Below, piece after piece: positions 32,653 to 45,179 of a stretch of 64,000 nucleotides of DNA. Origin of the DNA: Turnera subulata (lineage: Eukaryota; Streptophyta; Magnoliopsida; Malpighiales; Passifloraceae); assembly GCA_028386065.3 (NCBI GenBank), contig JAKUCV010007207.1, positions 273,103-337,102 of the forward strand, given 5' to 3'. The translations under genes and the position numbers were made by a program. A model generated the notes under the pieces. It was not told the DNA's origin, did not search any database, and worked only from the letters and a program-made list of their open reading frames with translations. Every line of letters starts with the position of its first letter. Within the stretch, counting starts at the first letter, position 1.

Positions 32653-34205
32653 ATGTCATTCACCGTCACTCTCCCCTCCCTCTCTCCCTCCCGATTCTCC
32701 CCAACTCACTCCACTCTCTTCTCTCCCAAGCCACAACTCGCTATCCGATTTAACTCTCTCAATCTACCACGAACTCATTCTAGAAGGATCCTTACCGGGT
32801 CTTCTCCGGGAAGAACCGGCATCGCGGACAATCCGCGAAGCTGGAGCCGTTCGATCGGCTCGGAGTTCGCTGGTCGTGCCTTGGACGGCGACGATGATGA
32901 CGATGAAGACGAGGAAGAGGACAGGAGTTTGGATCTGTTGATTAGGTTCGTCCAAAACGTGTTCAGGAAGATTTCCAAACGGGCCAGGAAGGCGGTTCGA
33001 TCAGTTTTACCCGTTCCCATTTCTACCGGACTGGTAATTTCTGCGGTTTTTTTTTTGCCTTTTATTTTGTTATAGTAATGGGAGTAAATGCTTTTGGGTT
33101 TTTCTCGTGTTCATTGTATTGGGTATTGAGTTTTGGTTTGCTGTGGTGATTTGTTAGGTGGAGTTTTCGGTGGATGGAGTGCTCATGCTGGCATTTTTGT
33201 GGGTCTTGAAGGCATTTCTCGAGGTACAGTGACGTATTAACAATTCATTTTCACTTTCTTTTTTTTGCTGCTTGTTGATTATATTTAAGGCATGAAATGT
33301 GATAGTGATTAATTTGAATTGCAATTGTTGGATTCATTTTGACTTGGCTTCAATTTCTGGTGCAAAAGGTTAGTCTCTTGTGTGACTTCTAAGACACAGG
33401 GATTGTTAATTGTCAAATGCTGGGTGTTATTTTCTTGGGATTTGACTTGGTGGGTGGTCTGATTCATCACAGTACTGTGTGTGAAATACCTAACCTTGAT
33501 GGCTAAATCTACCTCTGCAAGATTAGAATAGAGAAGGTAACACACGTTCCAGGTTGCTGTTCTGAGAGTTTAACACGGGATACATTGTACTTGCGGTAAC
33601 CTGATTGTAAATCAGTCAGTAACACGAAATTGGGGTACATGCTTTGCTACAAACAGCATTGGAATGTTTTGGTTCTGGGCGGAAGGATTCACTAAGTCAG
33701 TACATATCAGGTACTTGAAAAGTGGCATGACATTTGCATGTGTTTATGGATGTTAGATTGAGTTATACCTGCCAAAACAGGAACACTGTTTGATTATCAC
33801 GCCATGCTAAAGGGTGCACTGTTGGATTTGCATCAGCTATAGGGACTAGGTGGTTGTTTTTCATTGTCCTTGTGAGCATCCTTTTCCCAAATTTATGCGT
33901 GTGGCAACTAAGTTTTCCCTTCAAAATATCTGTCTTGTGAGGACATGCAATTTAGTTTTCCTTTTCAAATCGAAGTTATCCTACATTACTGCTTAGGTTG
34001 ATGATAATTCTGGTACTCATTTCTCCCTGTGCCGGTGTTTTAAGTGTAGGTGGTTTGCACCCTTGGAAGTGTGGTGTTCGTGAGCATTTTACTGATACGT
34101 GGGATATGGTCTGGAGTAACATATTTACAAGACAGAAGAGATCTTAATGTACATGCATTTGATGATGACCGCCGCGCATGGAATGGCTCACAGCCTGCCT
34201 TGTAA
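32653..34205 (+). CDS. SHW1: Small plastid-targeted membrane protein, SHW1-like (SHORT HYPOCOTYL IN WHITE LIGHT 1)
   Basis: Three exons, 32653-33033, 33158-33223 and 34050-34205, give 200 aa. The first 50 residues are Ser/Thr/Pro-rich without acids, as in a transit peptide. An acidic run (DGDDDDDEDEEEDRS, about 77-91) is followed by an amphipathic, very basic helix (LIRFVQNVFRKISKRARKAV). Two hydrophobic segments follow, one across exon 2 (VLMLAFLWVLKAFLEV) and one in exon 3 (VVCTLGSVVFVSILLIRGIW), so the mature protein should be a two-helix membrane protein. The order of these blocks matches my recollection of SHW1, a light-signalling regulator in Arabidopsis; that name is tentative, while the gene model is firm. 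The upstream ATG at 32440 is less likely because it would mask the transit peptide. Confidence 0.55.
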
Positions 34206-35240
34206 TGTACCAGTTCCGCAAGAATGATAGGAGTACAAAGTCTTGAAAAATTACGGCAAAAAAATGCATAACCTCTTTCAAACGAGACTTTCAATTTGTC
34301 TGAATGATGAGATTATGACATCAGAAGGTTTACTCCTCATTCCTCAAGGCAATAATGTTGGATTCGGAGTTTTGAAATAAGATACAGTCATACAGATTAG
34401 CTAGACGGCTTATGAAGACCCAGATTCTTGTATTTTGACTTGAATTCAGACTCCCAGAAACAAAATCAGGGAATAGGTTTTGTTGTGTGTATACGGGGGG
34501 CCAAGGTTACCCCTTTTGTATATTTATTCTCCAGCACTTTCAGGTAAATGTTCATGCTTGTACTATTAACTGGGACTATTGCAATAAGATCCAGTACTGT
34601 ATTAATATTACACACCGATTCGGCCTTGGTTTCATGTTTTAAACTGGGTTGCAAGACTGATTGATTATGAATTGTGTAGAACAGTCAATGGACGAGTGGA
34701 CTGGGTACAACTTCCTAATACAAACTAATCAGAGCTGAAGCAATCGGTACAGTAAGTAAAAATGAGCAGACGGATGTCACTGTGCAGATTTGATTAGCTG
34801 CATTAAAATCCTTGAAAAAGCTCTCTGTACTGAATCATTAATAGAAGATGATAAGCGTGTTCCATTTTTAGCGAGGACTACACATACATTTATTGGCGAG
34901 AAAAATACTGAAACCAAAGGCCGAAACAAATTCCAGATCGAACGGTTTACAGGCCACAGTTTGCCTGAAGAAAAATAATGCCCAACTAATGGACCAAAAA
35001 ACCCATCACCAGTCCATCTCATGGGCCCAACTTCACCACCCACTACTATGAGAAAAATCTTTAGCTGGTTAGTTTTTTTTTTTTAAAGAAAATGCACCTT
35101 CCCTTTCTTAGCTGGCCACGAGCGGCAAAAATTTAAAAAGAAAAAAATTTGAAAAAGACAGAGAACCTAACTCGACCGTGGTTAACGAAACGCCAACTAC
35201 ATTACAGTGGGTCAGTGCTCCCCTTAACCCTATATCTTAA
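34206..35240. other. Intergenic between the SHW1-like gene and alpha-tubulin
   Basis: No gene supported. The 3' UTR of the upstream gene occupies the left part and the tubulin promoter the right part. Confidence 0.5.
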
Positions 35241-35241
35241 C

Positions 35242-35253
35242 TAACCGCGGTTA
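35242..35253. promoter_or_regulatory. Perfect 12-bp palindrome TAACCGCGGTTA in the tubulin promoter
   Basis: It lies about 30 bases before the TATA box. Each arm contains a MYB-type AACCG/CGGTT core. A related CCGTGGTTAAC lies near 35177. A binding factor is not identified. Confidence 0.4.
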
Positions 35254-35281
35254 AATAGCCCCATATCATCTTTGCCCGTTC

Positions 35282-35288
35282 TATATAA
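35282..35288 (+). promoter_or_regulatory. TATA box of the alpha-tubulin gene
   Basis: TATATAA in TTCTATATAACCG, about 165 bases before the ATG. The following leader is C/T-rich, as in highly expressed plant genes. Confidence 0.6.
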
Positions 35289-35371
35289 CCGCAATACCAG
35301 GCGCCTCTCTCCTGCCCCATCCATCTATCATCTCTAAAGAAGGCGTCTTAATAAACGCCTTCGATTTTTAA

Positions 35372-37386
<2,015 letters not shown>

Positions 37387-38140
37387 AGCTCCAATGTCAT
37401 GTGCTAGTGGTCTTTTTCGAATCCTGTTTGCGTGTTCTGTTTGGCTGTCTTGCCATGTTGGTTTTCATTTTCTTCGATTGTTATGTGCTAGACCCTTTCT
37501 GAAGTATTCTTGTTGTAATGAGAGGCTGGTCTGTTAAAACATTTTCTTATGTTTTAATTGCTAGTCACTCCAGTCTGCAATAGTATTTCAGCTATTTCTC
37601 ATTTCTGAAAATGGCTTATGCTTCAGTGTTTCTTATTAGTGTCGCATTGAATGCTCTGGATTGTAACTCGTTTCGTTATTAGTGCCGATGCATATTGGAC
37701 GGCATTTGCCTCTTTATGAATGAGCATACTGCAGAGAGACATGTCTTGTTCGCTTCATGGCCATCTTGCTAAGCTCTCGAGCATTTTTATCATGCCGCGT
37801 TTCATGGTCACTGGATATCGAGATTCCAGTGCTTGCCAATGGTGATGAACTTTTTTCCCCGGCAATAATTTTTTGTCATGCATTTGGCTGCGGTACTAAT
37901 GGAAGAATAACGAAAGTGATCTAGCTCTAATTGCCATAAATTAGTAATGCAAACCACATTGGCAACCTCATGATTGTTTGGTGTTTGGTTCCCAGTGGGG
38001 TTATTTCGCACTCCTATTCATAACTGCACTACAAGTGGTTTATTGGTGCATAAAATAGCAAAAATTCTCCTTTAGTTTGAGAGCCTCCTAGTCGCACCCG
38101 CATTCTTTGCCACTATGAAAAGTCATCGAGCAATAGCTGC
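37387..38140. other. Alpha-tubulin 3' UTR and flank
   Basis: T-rich 3' UTR DNA to about 37600, then AT-rich sequence without a supported gene. Confidence 0.5.
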
Positions 38141-38149
38141 CACTACTGC

Positions 38150-38775
38150 ACGACCCTGAGTTATTTCGAATTGCAGCATCACAATTAATCTTGACATAGC
38201 CCTGTGCTGTTGGAGACCAAGATGAGGGTGATGTTTGCTTGTGCTGTTGGAGACCAAGATGAGGGTGATGTTTGCTGGTGGAAATCTCTGGGAGCTAAAG
38301 AAGAGGATTCTTGAGCCCCAAAGAACTCTTCACACACTTTTGTAGCTATATTGGCCAGAGCTGCTGGATGGTCCTCAATCCCATCGAGAATAAAACGATT
38401 TTTTGCCTTCCAAATCTCTCAGCACATAAAAGCTATGTGTGATACAATTCTTCCTTCATCAATCCCACTATAGTGTTGCACTGTGACGTGCCACCATTGC
38501 TTAAAACTAACAAAACCTTCCCTGCAAGGCTTGTAGTATAAAGGGCTGACAAACCACGAAGCTTCTGCCACTCTACAGAAAAATAGAATATGCTCCAGTG
38601 TTTCAGGCTCTTCATGGCACCTAGGACAAAAGGATGTCTGGCATATACCCCTTCGTTTGCAGCTTCTCCTGGGTCGGTACTGAGTTGTGACACGATCTCC
38701 AAATGAAATGACAAACTTTAGGAGTACACCCGATAGACCAAACCTACAACCAAGTAAAGACACTAGCAAGACTAG
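38150..38775 (-). pseudogene. LINE relic: zinc-binding (zf-RVT) region and start of RNase H
   Basis: On the minus strand: CPRCHEEPETLEHILFFCRVAEASW is the Cys/His motif downstream of plant LINE reverse transcriptases, followed after a stop by EIWKAKNRFILDG, a linker, and GYVKINCDAAIRNN, the start of RNase H with its first catalytic Asp. A TGA after HIAFMC and a 37-bp tandem duplication in the linker break the frame. Confidence 0.75.
38203..38276. repeat. 37-bp tandem duplication inside the LINE relic
   Basis: Two exact adjacent copies, 38203-38239 and 38240-38276 (unit starts TGTGCTGTTGGAGACC). As 37 is not a multiple of 3 it shifts the relic's reading frame. Confidence 0.9.
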
Positions 38776-38779
38776 AAGC

Positions 38780-39614
38780 AGACAGATTTTGTGGGTTAGA
38801 AGGGACTGAGAAAACTTGACTATGGTAACCAGACTTTACCGAATAACTCCTGAATCGGACCAATGCCAGATCATTATATTAGGAACACAAGCTTAGAATA
38901 TCTAAAATAGCATACCTACTGTTGGGTGGAACAATTGTTGGATAAGAGCCTTATTCCAAGTACGTGTGTGGGTGTTGATCTATTTGGTAAGCGACTTTGT
39001 TCCATTTAAATGTAGTCCTCATTTCATGTATATATTATTGGAAGACTCATTCATCATAATCGCTAAGGGGGTCGAATCCGGATTAGTTAGGCCAAAACTT
39101 TAGATATACCAATGGAAAAAAAAAATATTAACGAATTGTTAGAGATTTTGGTTGGAGATGGGTTGATCAATAAAGTAAACTTGATGTTCGCAAAAAACTC
39201 AAGTCAGTCCACCTCAATAAATTGGAGTCCAAGCTGTGACCCTAATAGCAAGAGAGCTATTCCCACCCCCTTAGTTGTTTATTTTCTCTATTTCATTTGG
39301 ACTCATCATCCTTTTTTTTTCTTAATTTAAGAAATTACAATGTGGATTTGTTCTTAATTAACAGGATATTTCCTTTTGAATAATGATGGACATAATTTGC
39401 GCTAGACTAGTGGTTAAAGAACCTGTGAAATTTTTTATGAATCTGATATTCAACTAAAGAACTCAAAAACCGAAATTACATTGTGGCTTTGTTTTCTTTT
39501 GTGCGATCTCATGATAATTTTGGACATCTTGAACCCAAGCAATAAAAATGTTGTTGGGTTCAAAGACCAAAAAAAGATGCAGTTTCTAAGAAAAATTTAA
39601 AGAGTACATGCAAC
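38780..39614. other. Intergenic between the LINE relic and AAP-a
   Basis: AT-rich; no supported gene. The right end includes the AAP-a 3' UTR (minus strand). Confidence 0.5.
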
Positions 39615-41948
39615 TCAAGAGAACTGGAAAGGTTTGTAGGCTTTGAGTTCGGTAATAATGCCCTTAATGGACGCAGCACCGGCAAGAATTGTCACGATCA
39701 TGCAAACCAGGCTCAATATCCTCAGCCATATCCAAGTAGAGCTAAAACGAGGAATCTTGGCTTGTGATATGTGCATCTCGATAGGAAAATACAGCGTCAA
39801 TGGCCAAAACGTTATTGATCCTAGTAGACCCACCACGCTGTTGAAGAATGGGAAGATGATAGCAACCAGAGTTGTTAGTATCACGTACCCCGTCCTCCAT
39901 ACCAACCTGAAGGGATTCAAGGGAAAAACACCCCAAAACGGAATAGTTACTGGGTATTCCTTCTTTATGAATTCGCTTTGGGGCCATCTTTTGCTGCAGC
40001 ATCCTTCTACAAACTGGAATATTGGTTGCGCAAACACCTACACATGGTATAATAGTTAGTAATCACTCTTTAAAATGGTCACAAGGATTTAGACAAGGTC
40101 TCGAGTTCGAGTCTCCGTCTTAAATTGCCTAAACATATATATACCTGGTAAGCTCCGAGAAGATGGACGACAATGCAAGCGTTGCCAAAGTCAATGAGCC
40201 AATAGGGTTCGTAGAAACCGAATCCAGTTAAGAAGTTGCCTGGTGCCTTGTTCCCAAATGCAGCATAGCCAAGAACTCCACACAACATGTAGAATATAGT
40301 GGTTACCGTGATTCCAATCATTGAAGCCTTCTTCATGACTTGAGTCTCCGGTGGGCTTGATTTTAATGTGTCCTGCAATCCATACAATTTTGAAGTTTAA
40401 CACTTAGCACAGCTAGGGAAAGCTTAGGCTAAAAAAGCGCCCCTTCATTTTATATCTTGTGTATGCATTTGGATGTTACATAGTAATTACCTGTATCTCT
40501 ACAAGGACATTAGAAAAAACATAGGCAAATGCGATGTTACCAATGGCTTGTAAACAATTCCATATCTTCTGTGAGCTCGTCACATCTACTCCAACCACTA
40601 CTCCTGTTATACTTGAAGGAACATGTTTTCCCTCTTAAAGAAAAAAAAAAGAAAAGAAGAGAAACTCGTTAGAATATGGTCGAATCTAATTAATTACTGC
40701 TACGCATTGTTGAGTGATTCCTAACCTGCAATTTTGGCTATGGAGAGGCCAAGGCCAATTAGTGAATATGAGAAAGACATGACAGCGGCAATAACTGAGA
40801 GCCCCGCCAGCTTATGAAAGTTAGGTAGCTGGCTTAGAATGACCTGTGAGATCCCAAAAATAAGCATGAACAAATTGTTCGATGTCTTGCAGTCTGCGCC
40901 ATGGCCATTCTTGTGAAAGCAGTTGGATTTCTTAATTGCTCTGTTTTAAGTTGGGAGGAGGAGAGGAAGAAAAAAAAAACATTTCAATGTTTAATCAACA
41001 AGATTAATACCAAGATTTATGTTTCCAAAGTAACTAAAAGAACAAGATTTTGTGAAACATCATTAAGACTAAACCACTGGGTTTCAGTCTAAATACTCAG
41101 ATGTGAAGTTGCTATAAACAAAATCCAAATATATATAGATTTATTAGAACTGCCCAAAACAAAAGGGAAAAAAAAAAAAAAAACGAAAGGGTGTATTGTG
41201 AAAGTCTACAAAGAGCTTACGCCATGCTTATAGCCGAAGTCAGTGTGTATCCAATTGATGTTCCTACGAGACTAGTGTATTGGGCTATTCCTGATAACTT
41301 GTAGTGAAGCCCTCCTGCCACATGTATAGTGAGAGACAATGGCATCAGAGCATGAGATTCTAATCGATGAGCTTTCACAAATCATCTTAGATTTATATTA
41401 TTTCTTCTTAGGAAAGGATTCACTTTTGTATAAATTTTATCACAAATGAAATTATAGCAAAAATAGATCAAGAGAACTCAAGGCATAATAGCAACATTGT
41501 TATTACTATTATTCTGTTTACCTAGATGAGCTTTAACGGCACCTCTATAGGTGTGTGCTCTTGTCCCTTCAATAGGGCCTGGAAACCTGTAACTATCAGC
41601 CAACAGGCAAGAAGCAAACCCGGTGACGATAGCAAAGGTGAAGAGCGAAATAGGCCCAGCAATCCATCCCAGCTGAGCAGTAGCCCATGCAAGAGATAGC
41701 ACTCCTGACCCAATAACAGCCGTAATGATATGTGCACTTGCAGTCGCCAAATTTCCTTCAACAAATGAACCAAACATGTCAAGAAAAAGAAGAAAAAAAA
41801 ACCCCCCAAAATACACAATTTCATAAAATATGTTATATCAGATGTAAATTGCATGAAACATACCGGTTCTCTTGATTCGACCATCATCATCTGTATCTAC
41901 CAAGTCCAAACCAAAGCTCTTCTTATTTTGGATTTCTGAAGCAGCCAT
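39615..41948 (-). CDS. Amino acid permease, AAP family (copy a)
   Basis: Seven exons on the minus strand: 41948-41864, 41755-41522, 41314-41221, 40940-40726, 40633-40491, 40372-40145, 40037-39615, giving 473 aa. AAPs are proton-coupled amino acid importers of the plasma membrane (AAAP/ATF1 family) with about 11 membrane helices. Signature blocks: SAHIITAVIGSGVLSLAWA (TM1), LADSYRFPGPIEGTR, IKKSNCFHKNGH, LSQLPNFHKLAGLS, FGNKAPGNFLTGFGFYEPYW and the C-terminal KRWP/EFIKKEY region. The N-terminus is short and acidic (DTDDDGRIKRTG). The family usually has Trp in GTxWTASAH; here it is GNLATASAH. Exons 2, 3, 4 and 6 have the same lengths as in copy b, so the pair arose by tandem duplication. The substrate range and the AAP subgroup number cannot be assigned by eye. 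Confidence 0.93.
40075..40135 (+). mobile_element. Partial tRNA-derived SINE in AAP-a intron 6
   Basis: TCTCGAGTTCGAGTC (about 40100-40114) is a B box-like sequence; a matching A box is not clear. It lies wholly within the intron between 40038 and 40144. Confidence 0.35.
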
Positions 41949-43559
41949 CTCTCTTCTCCTCTCGATTTTTTTTTCTTTTTGTGTTTCTCACCAAATGTGT
42001 TAAAATGGCAATGTGATTGGGTACTATAATCCCTCAAAGGCCGAGTGGTAAGAAATATATAAATTGCAAGAAACAGGTACGCTATTAAATGTGAACCTAA
42101 TCTATGTACGTTTTCACGTTCATTAAGATATGCTACCAAAAATATAAAAGAGAATCTGTATAGGTTTTCTGGTGTATTTGGCATCTCTTTCTTGACTATG
42201 AAAGTGTACTACTAATTTAGGACAGATTTATTTGGCAAGTACTAAAGTATTTTTGGTGACTCCACTCGGATAAGATGAAAAAATTGAACAATATCTTTCT
42301 TGACAAATGTGGAAGATAACATTTCCGTTTTGGTGAATCATAAATCATATACACACGGTTTGGTACATGTATGATTTTCATAAAAAAAAAAAACAAAAGA
42401 AAAAGAAACCCCCACAGTTTTTAAATTATTTCTTCAGATTTGTATAACCCTCTTAAAGATATACACGCACCTATATATGCTACGTGTTTTGGGGACATTA
42501 ATGGGGAAGGAAAGATGAAGAGGGACGTAATTAGTTATATATCTGTAAAATTATAGTACCAATTTTTCCAAGAACTGATGAACTTCTGTATGTAATCTTG
42601 CAAGCTTACGGATGATTAATAAGAACTACAATTTTTCATAAAGAAAAAAGAACTAGAATTCAGTCGAGCCCATGAAAATATGTAGGGCGTGCCATTTATC
42701 CATTGAAAATTATGCTGGGGAAATCAAGTTAGACGAGTGACCTATATAGGGAGTTAATGGATTAGTTCCTCACCAGTCTAAGATAACAAGATGTATTCTG
42801 TTAATTTGATCTTAACATACATTATCCAAGTTTGATATTCGATGTAAGAGAATTTTTATTTAAAAAGGCCTTTCCTTCAATGCGTGCATCATTAATATCA
42901 TAGCAATAAATTTTGAATTGATTACGAGTCAAAAACGGAAAAAATTATCTTACTCACGTCTTTTATAGTAACATTATAATTTGGGTTTTTAGGGAAACAT
43001 GATACGCCAAAAAAAGAAAAATAAAATTTCAAATTTTGATGATTAATGGATGAACTAAGCAAATCTTTTTTATAATGTCTAAATTGATTTTTTTTTTGTT
43101 TAAGGGAACAATTCTTTTATGGTTAACCCCCTATGATTATGCATTACATTTATGTTAATTTAAGAGTTACACTTTTTGCACTGATGATGCCATAACTTTT
43201 TTTTGTTTTCTTTGGATTGGGAGGTTTATTTTTTTATGGTATAAAGTTATAAGAGCTCGGGGAGTGACTATAGGATATCATGTTGCCAAAGCTGAGAGTA
43301 GGATACATGTTGAAAAGAACCAAGAGGACTTAACAAAAAAAAAAAAAAGAAAAGAACCAAGAGGAAGAATGTGAGAAAATTCTTCAAATTCTTGATATTA
43401 TTAATGTTATTGATATTACTGATCGTTATAATTCTAATAGCGTTTATGGCATTACATTTTTAGGGAATTACACCAACCTTGAAAGGAAAGAATACTAAAT
43501 GCATAATAAGTTAATAACATCTCCTCAGTTAATGGTTTGGATCAAGCTAGAGGTTCGAT
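41949..43559. other. AAP-a upstream region, no gene seen
   Basis: AT-rich with poly-A/T runs. It should contain the AAP-a promoter (minus strand) near 41950-42250. No other gene is supported. Confidence 0.5.
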
Positions 43560-44290
43560 TTCTTGATCTTATCCATTGATATTCCTTAATCTGGGCACTG
43601 ATTGCGATGACTTAAGCCAACAACACATTAGATCATTGACCCTTCATAGTTCATTGCTTCCTGGATTTGGTCTCCATATCTTTTCCTATTTTGTGGCAGC
43701 CAACAAGGTTGATTACTTCACCATTCTCGAGAAATTTTATGGTGGGTACTCCCCAAGTTTGATTTGTTGTAGACCCCTGTTAAGAAATTATCTTTGATTG
43801 TTAGCTCTTTTCATTCTAGAATTTATTTAAAATTTATTTTATTTCCTTATTTATTGTATATTATTTAGGAAATAAATCTACACATTCAATATATATACTT
43901 ATATAGTTTAATTATTTCTAATATAACTGAATTTAAGATCAAGCCTACAACAAATCAAACTTGGGAAGTCCCCACTATAAAATTTCTCCACCATTCCCTA
44001 CTCTCCAAATGGTTCCTGGATAATTTCCCTAGAGGCAAGCATGTTTCTAATGGTGTAACACATAGCATTAGAAGGTTTAATCGGCAAGAAAATTTTTCTT
44101 CTGCAATACTTGGCCCGTTGCAAATTAAACGTGATAGGATAGTCTTCCAGCTTCCTCACGGTAATTAAATCTCCACAATGCTTTGCCAACATCGCAATGT
44201 TGAAACTGTGAAGATCACAAATTCTCGCAATCCTCCCACCCTTCTTTGGTCTACTCGACGCAAATATAAGCAGGATACACGCTGTAAATT
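43560..44290 (-). pseudogene. LINE reverse transcriptase C-terminal relic, split by a MITE
   Basis: Minus strand: RPKKGGRIARICDLHSFNIAMLAKH corresponds to the plant LINE block around KxGGLGFRDLxSFNxALLAKQ; CYTIRNMLASREIIQE to the SYTWRSILxARELL block. In the next frame GTIWRVGNGEVINLV corresponds to WRVGNGESIxIW, with the 260-bp MITE inserted in the GNGE codons, then VNDLM like the VxDLI block. Frameshift and stops show it is dead. Only the conserved order supports the call. Confidence 0.6.
43729..43988. mobile_element. Mutator-type MITE (260 bp)
   Basis: Terminal inverted repeats of about 48 bp start GAGAAATTTTATGGTGGG on the left and (reverse complement) GAGAAATTTTATAGTGGG on the right, with about four to six mismatches. 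The flanks CACCATTCTC (43719-43728) and CACCATTCCC (43989-43998) are a 10-bp duplication with one change, as made by Mutator-like transposases. The middle is AT-rich and non-coding. Confidence 0.85.
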
Positions 44291-44299
44291 CGAAGGTCT

Positions 44300-45179
44300 A
44301 ACGAAGAGATTGTGATAATTTCATTTCAATACACAGGTTAATTATATTTTACCATCTAGAACTCCCCCCAAAGCCAAATCACCACCATACACATACACAC
44401 ATTTTGAAATTCGTTACGCGGTGGTTGGGTAGGCCTGCTTAATTAAATTGCCTATGCAAATGCATCCACCTTTATTACGCATGCAATGTCCTCCTGTACA
44501 TTAAACTACAGTAATTAAACAACTGTACTGAAATCAAAAGGGAAGTCAAATGACTGAATGCACTAGCCAGTGACAGCATTTTTTCTTTCGGTTTCCTTGC
44601 TATCCGTTTCGGTTCTTAAAGCACATACAGCCAACTAATTTAGAATTGAATACTGTGAAATTTATTATTATTATTAAAAGCCAAACCTTTTCAATGTTGC
44701 ATTTTCCATTCACTGAACATGTATTGAATATGAAATTTTTGTTAGTTTTGGAAATTATATATGAGGGGAAGGAAAAGAGGGGAAGAAGGGAAAGAAAGGG
44801 AAGGGAATGATCATAATCTGAGGCATAGCATATCGAGTATTGCTGCTCATATAATCACCTAATTAGTTTTTTTGGTCAGACATATGATCGCCTAATTAAA
44901 GTATAGTCATTGCTAAAACAAATGTAACCAGATGTGCCCAACCATTCAATTTATAGATATTACATATCTATACAAAAGTCACAGCTAGACAACCTCTTTT
45001 TTTTTCCTTTTTCTTTTTCTTTTCTTTTTCCAAGTCTCTGAGGAGGATACAGACTTACTGATTACATAAGCTGCTGCAGCTGCTGGTGGTGCTGCTGCTA
45101 CATGAAGGATAAATATTTATCACATAATATGTAGCAAATTTCGAACTTGTCTTAAAAATGAAAAAAAAAAAAAAGGTGA
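44300..45179. other. Intergenic between the LINE relic and AAP-b
   Basis: It has a purine-rich tract (about 44764-44810) and a pyrimidine tract (about 44996-45033). No gene seen. The right end is the AAP-b 3' UTR on the minus strand. Confidence 0.5.

Noticed and set aside
38203..38276. Start of a CRISPR-like array or larger satellite
   Set aside because: Only two adjacent copies without spacers, inside a LINE relic: a simple tandem duplication.
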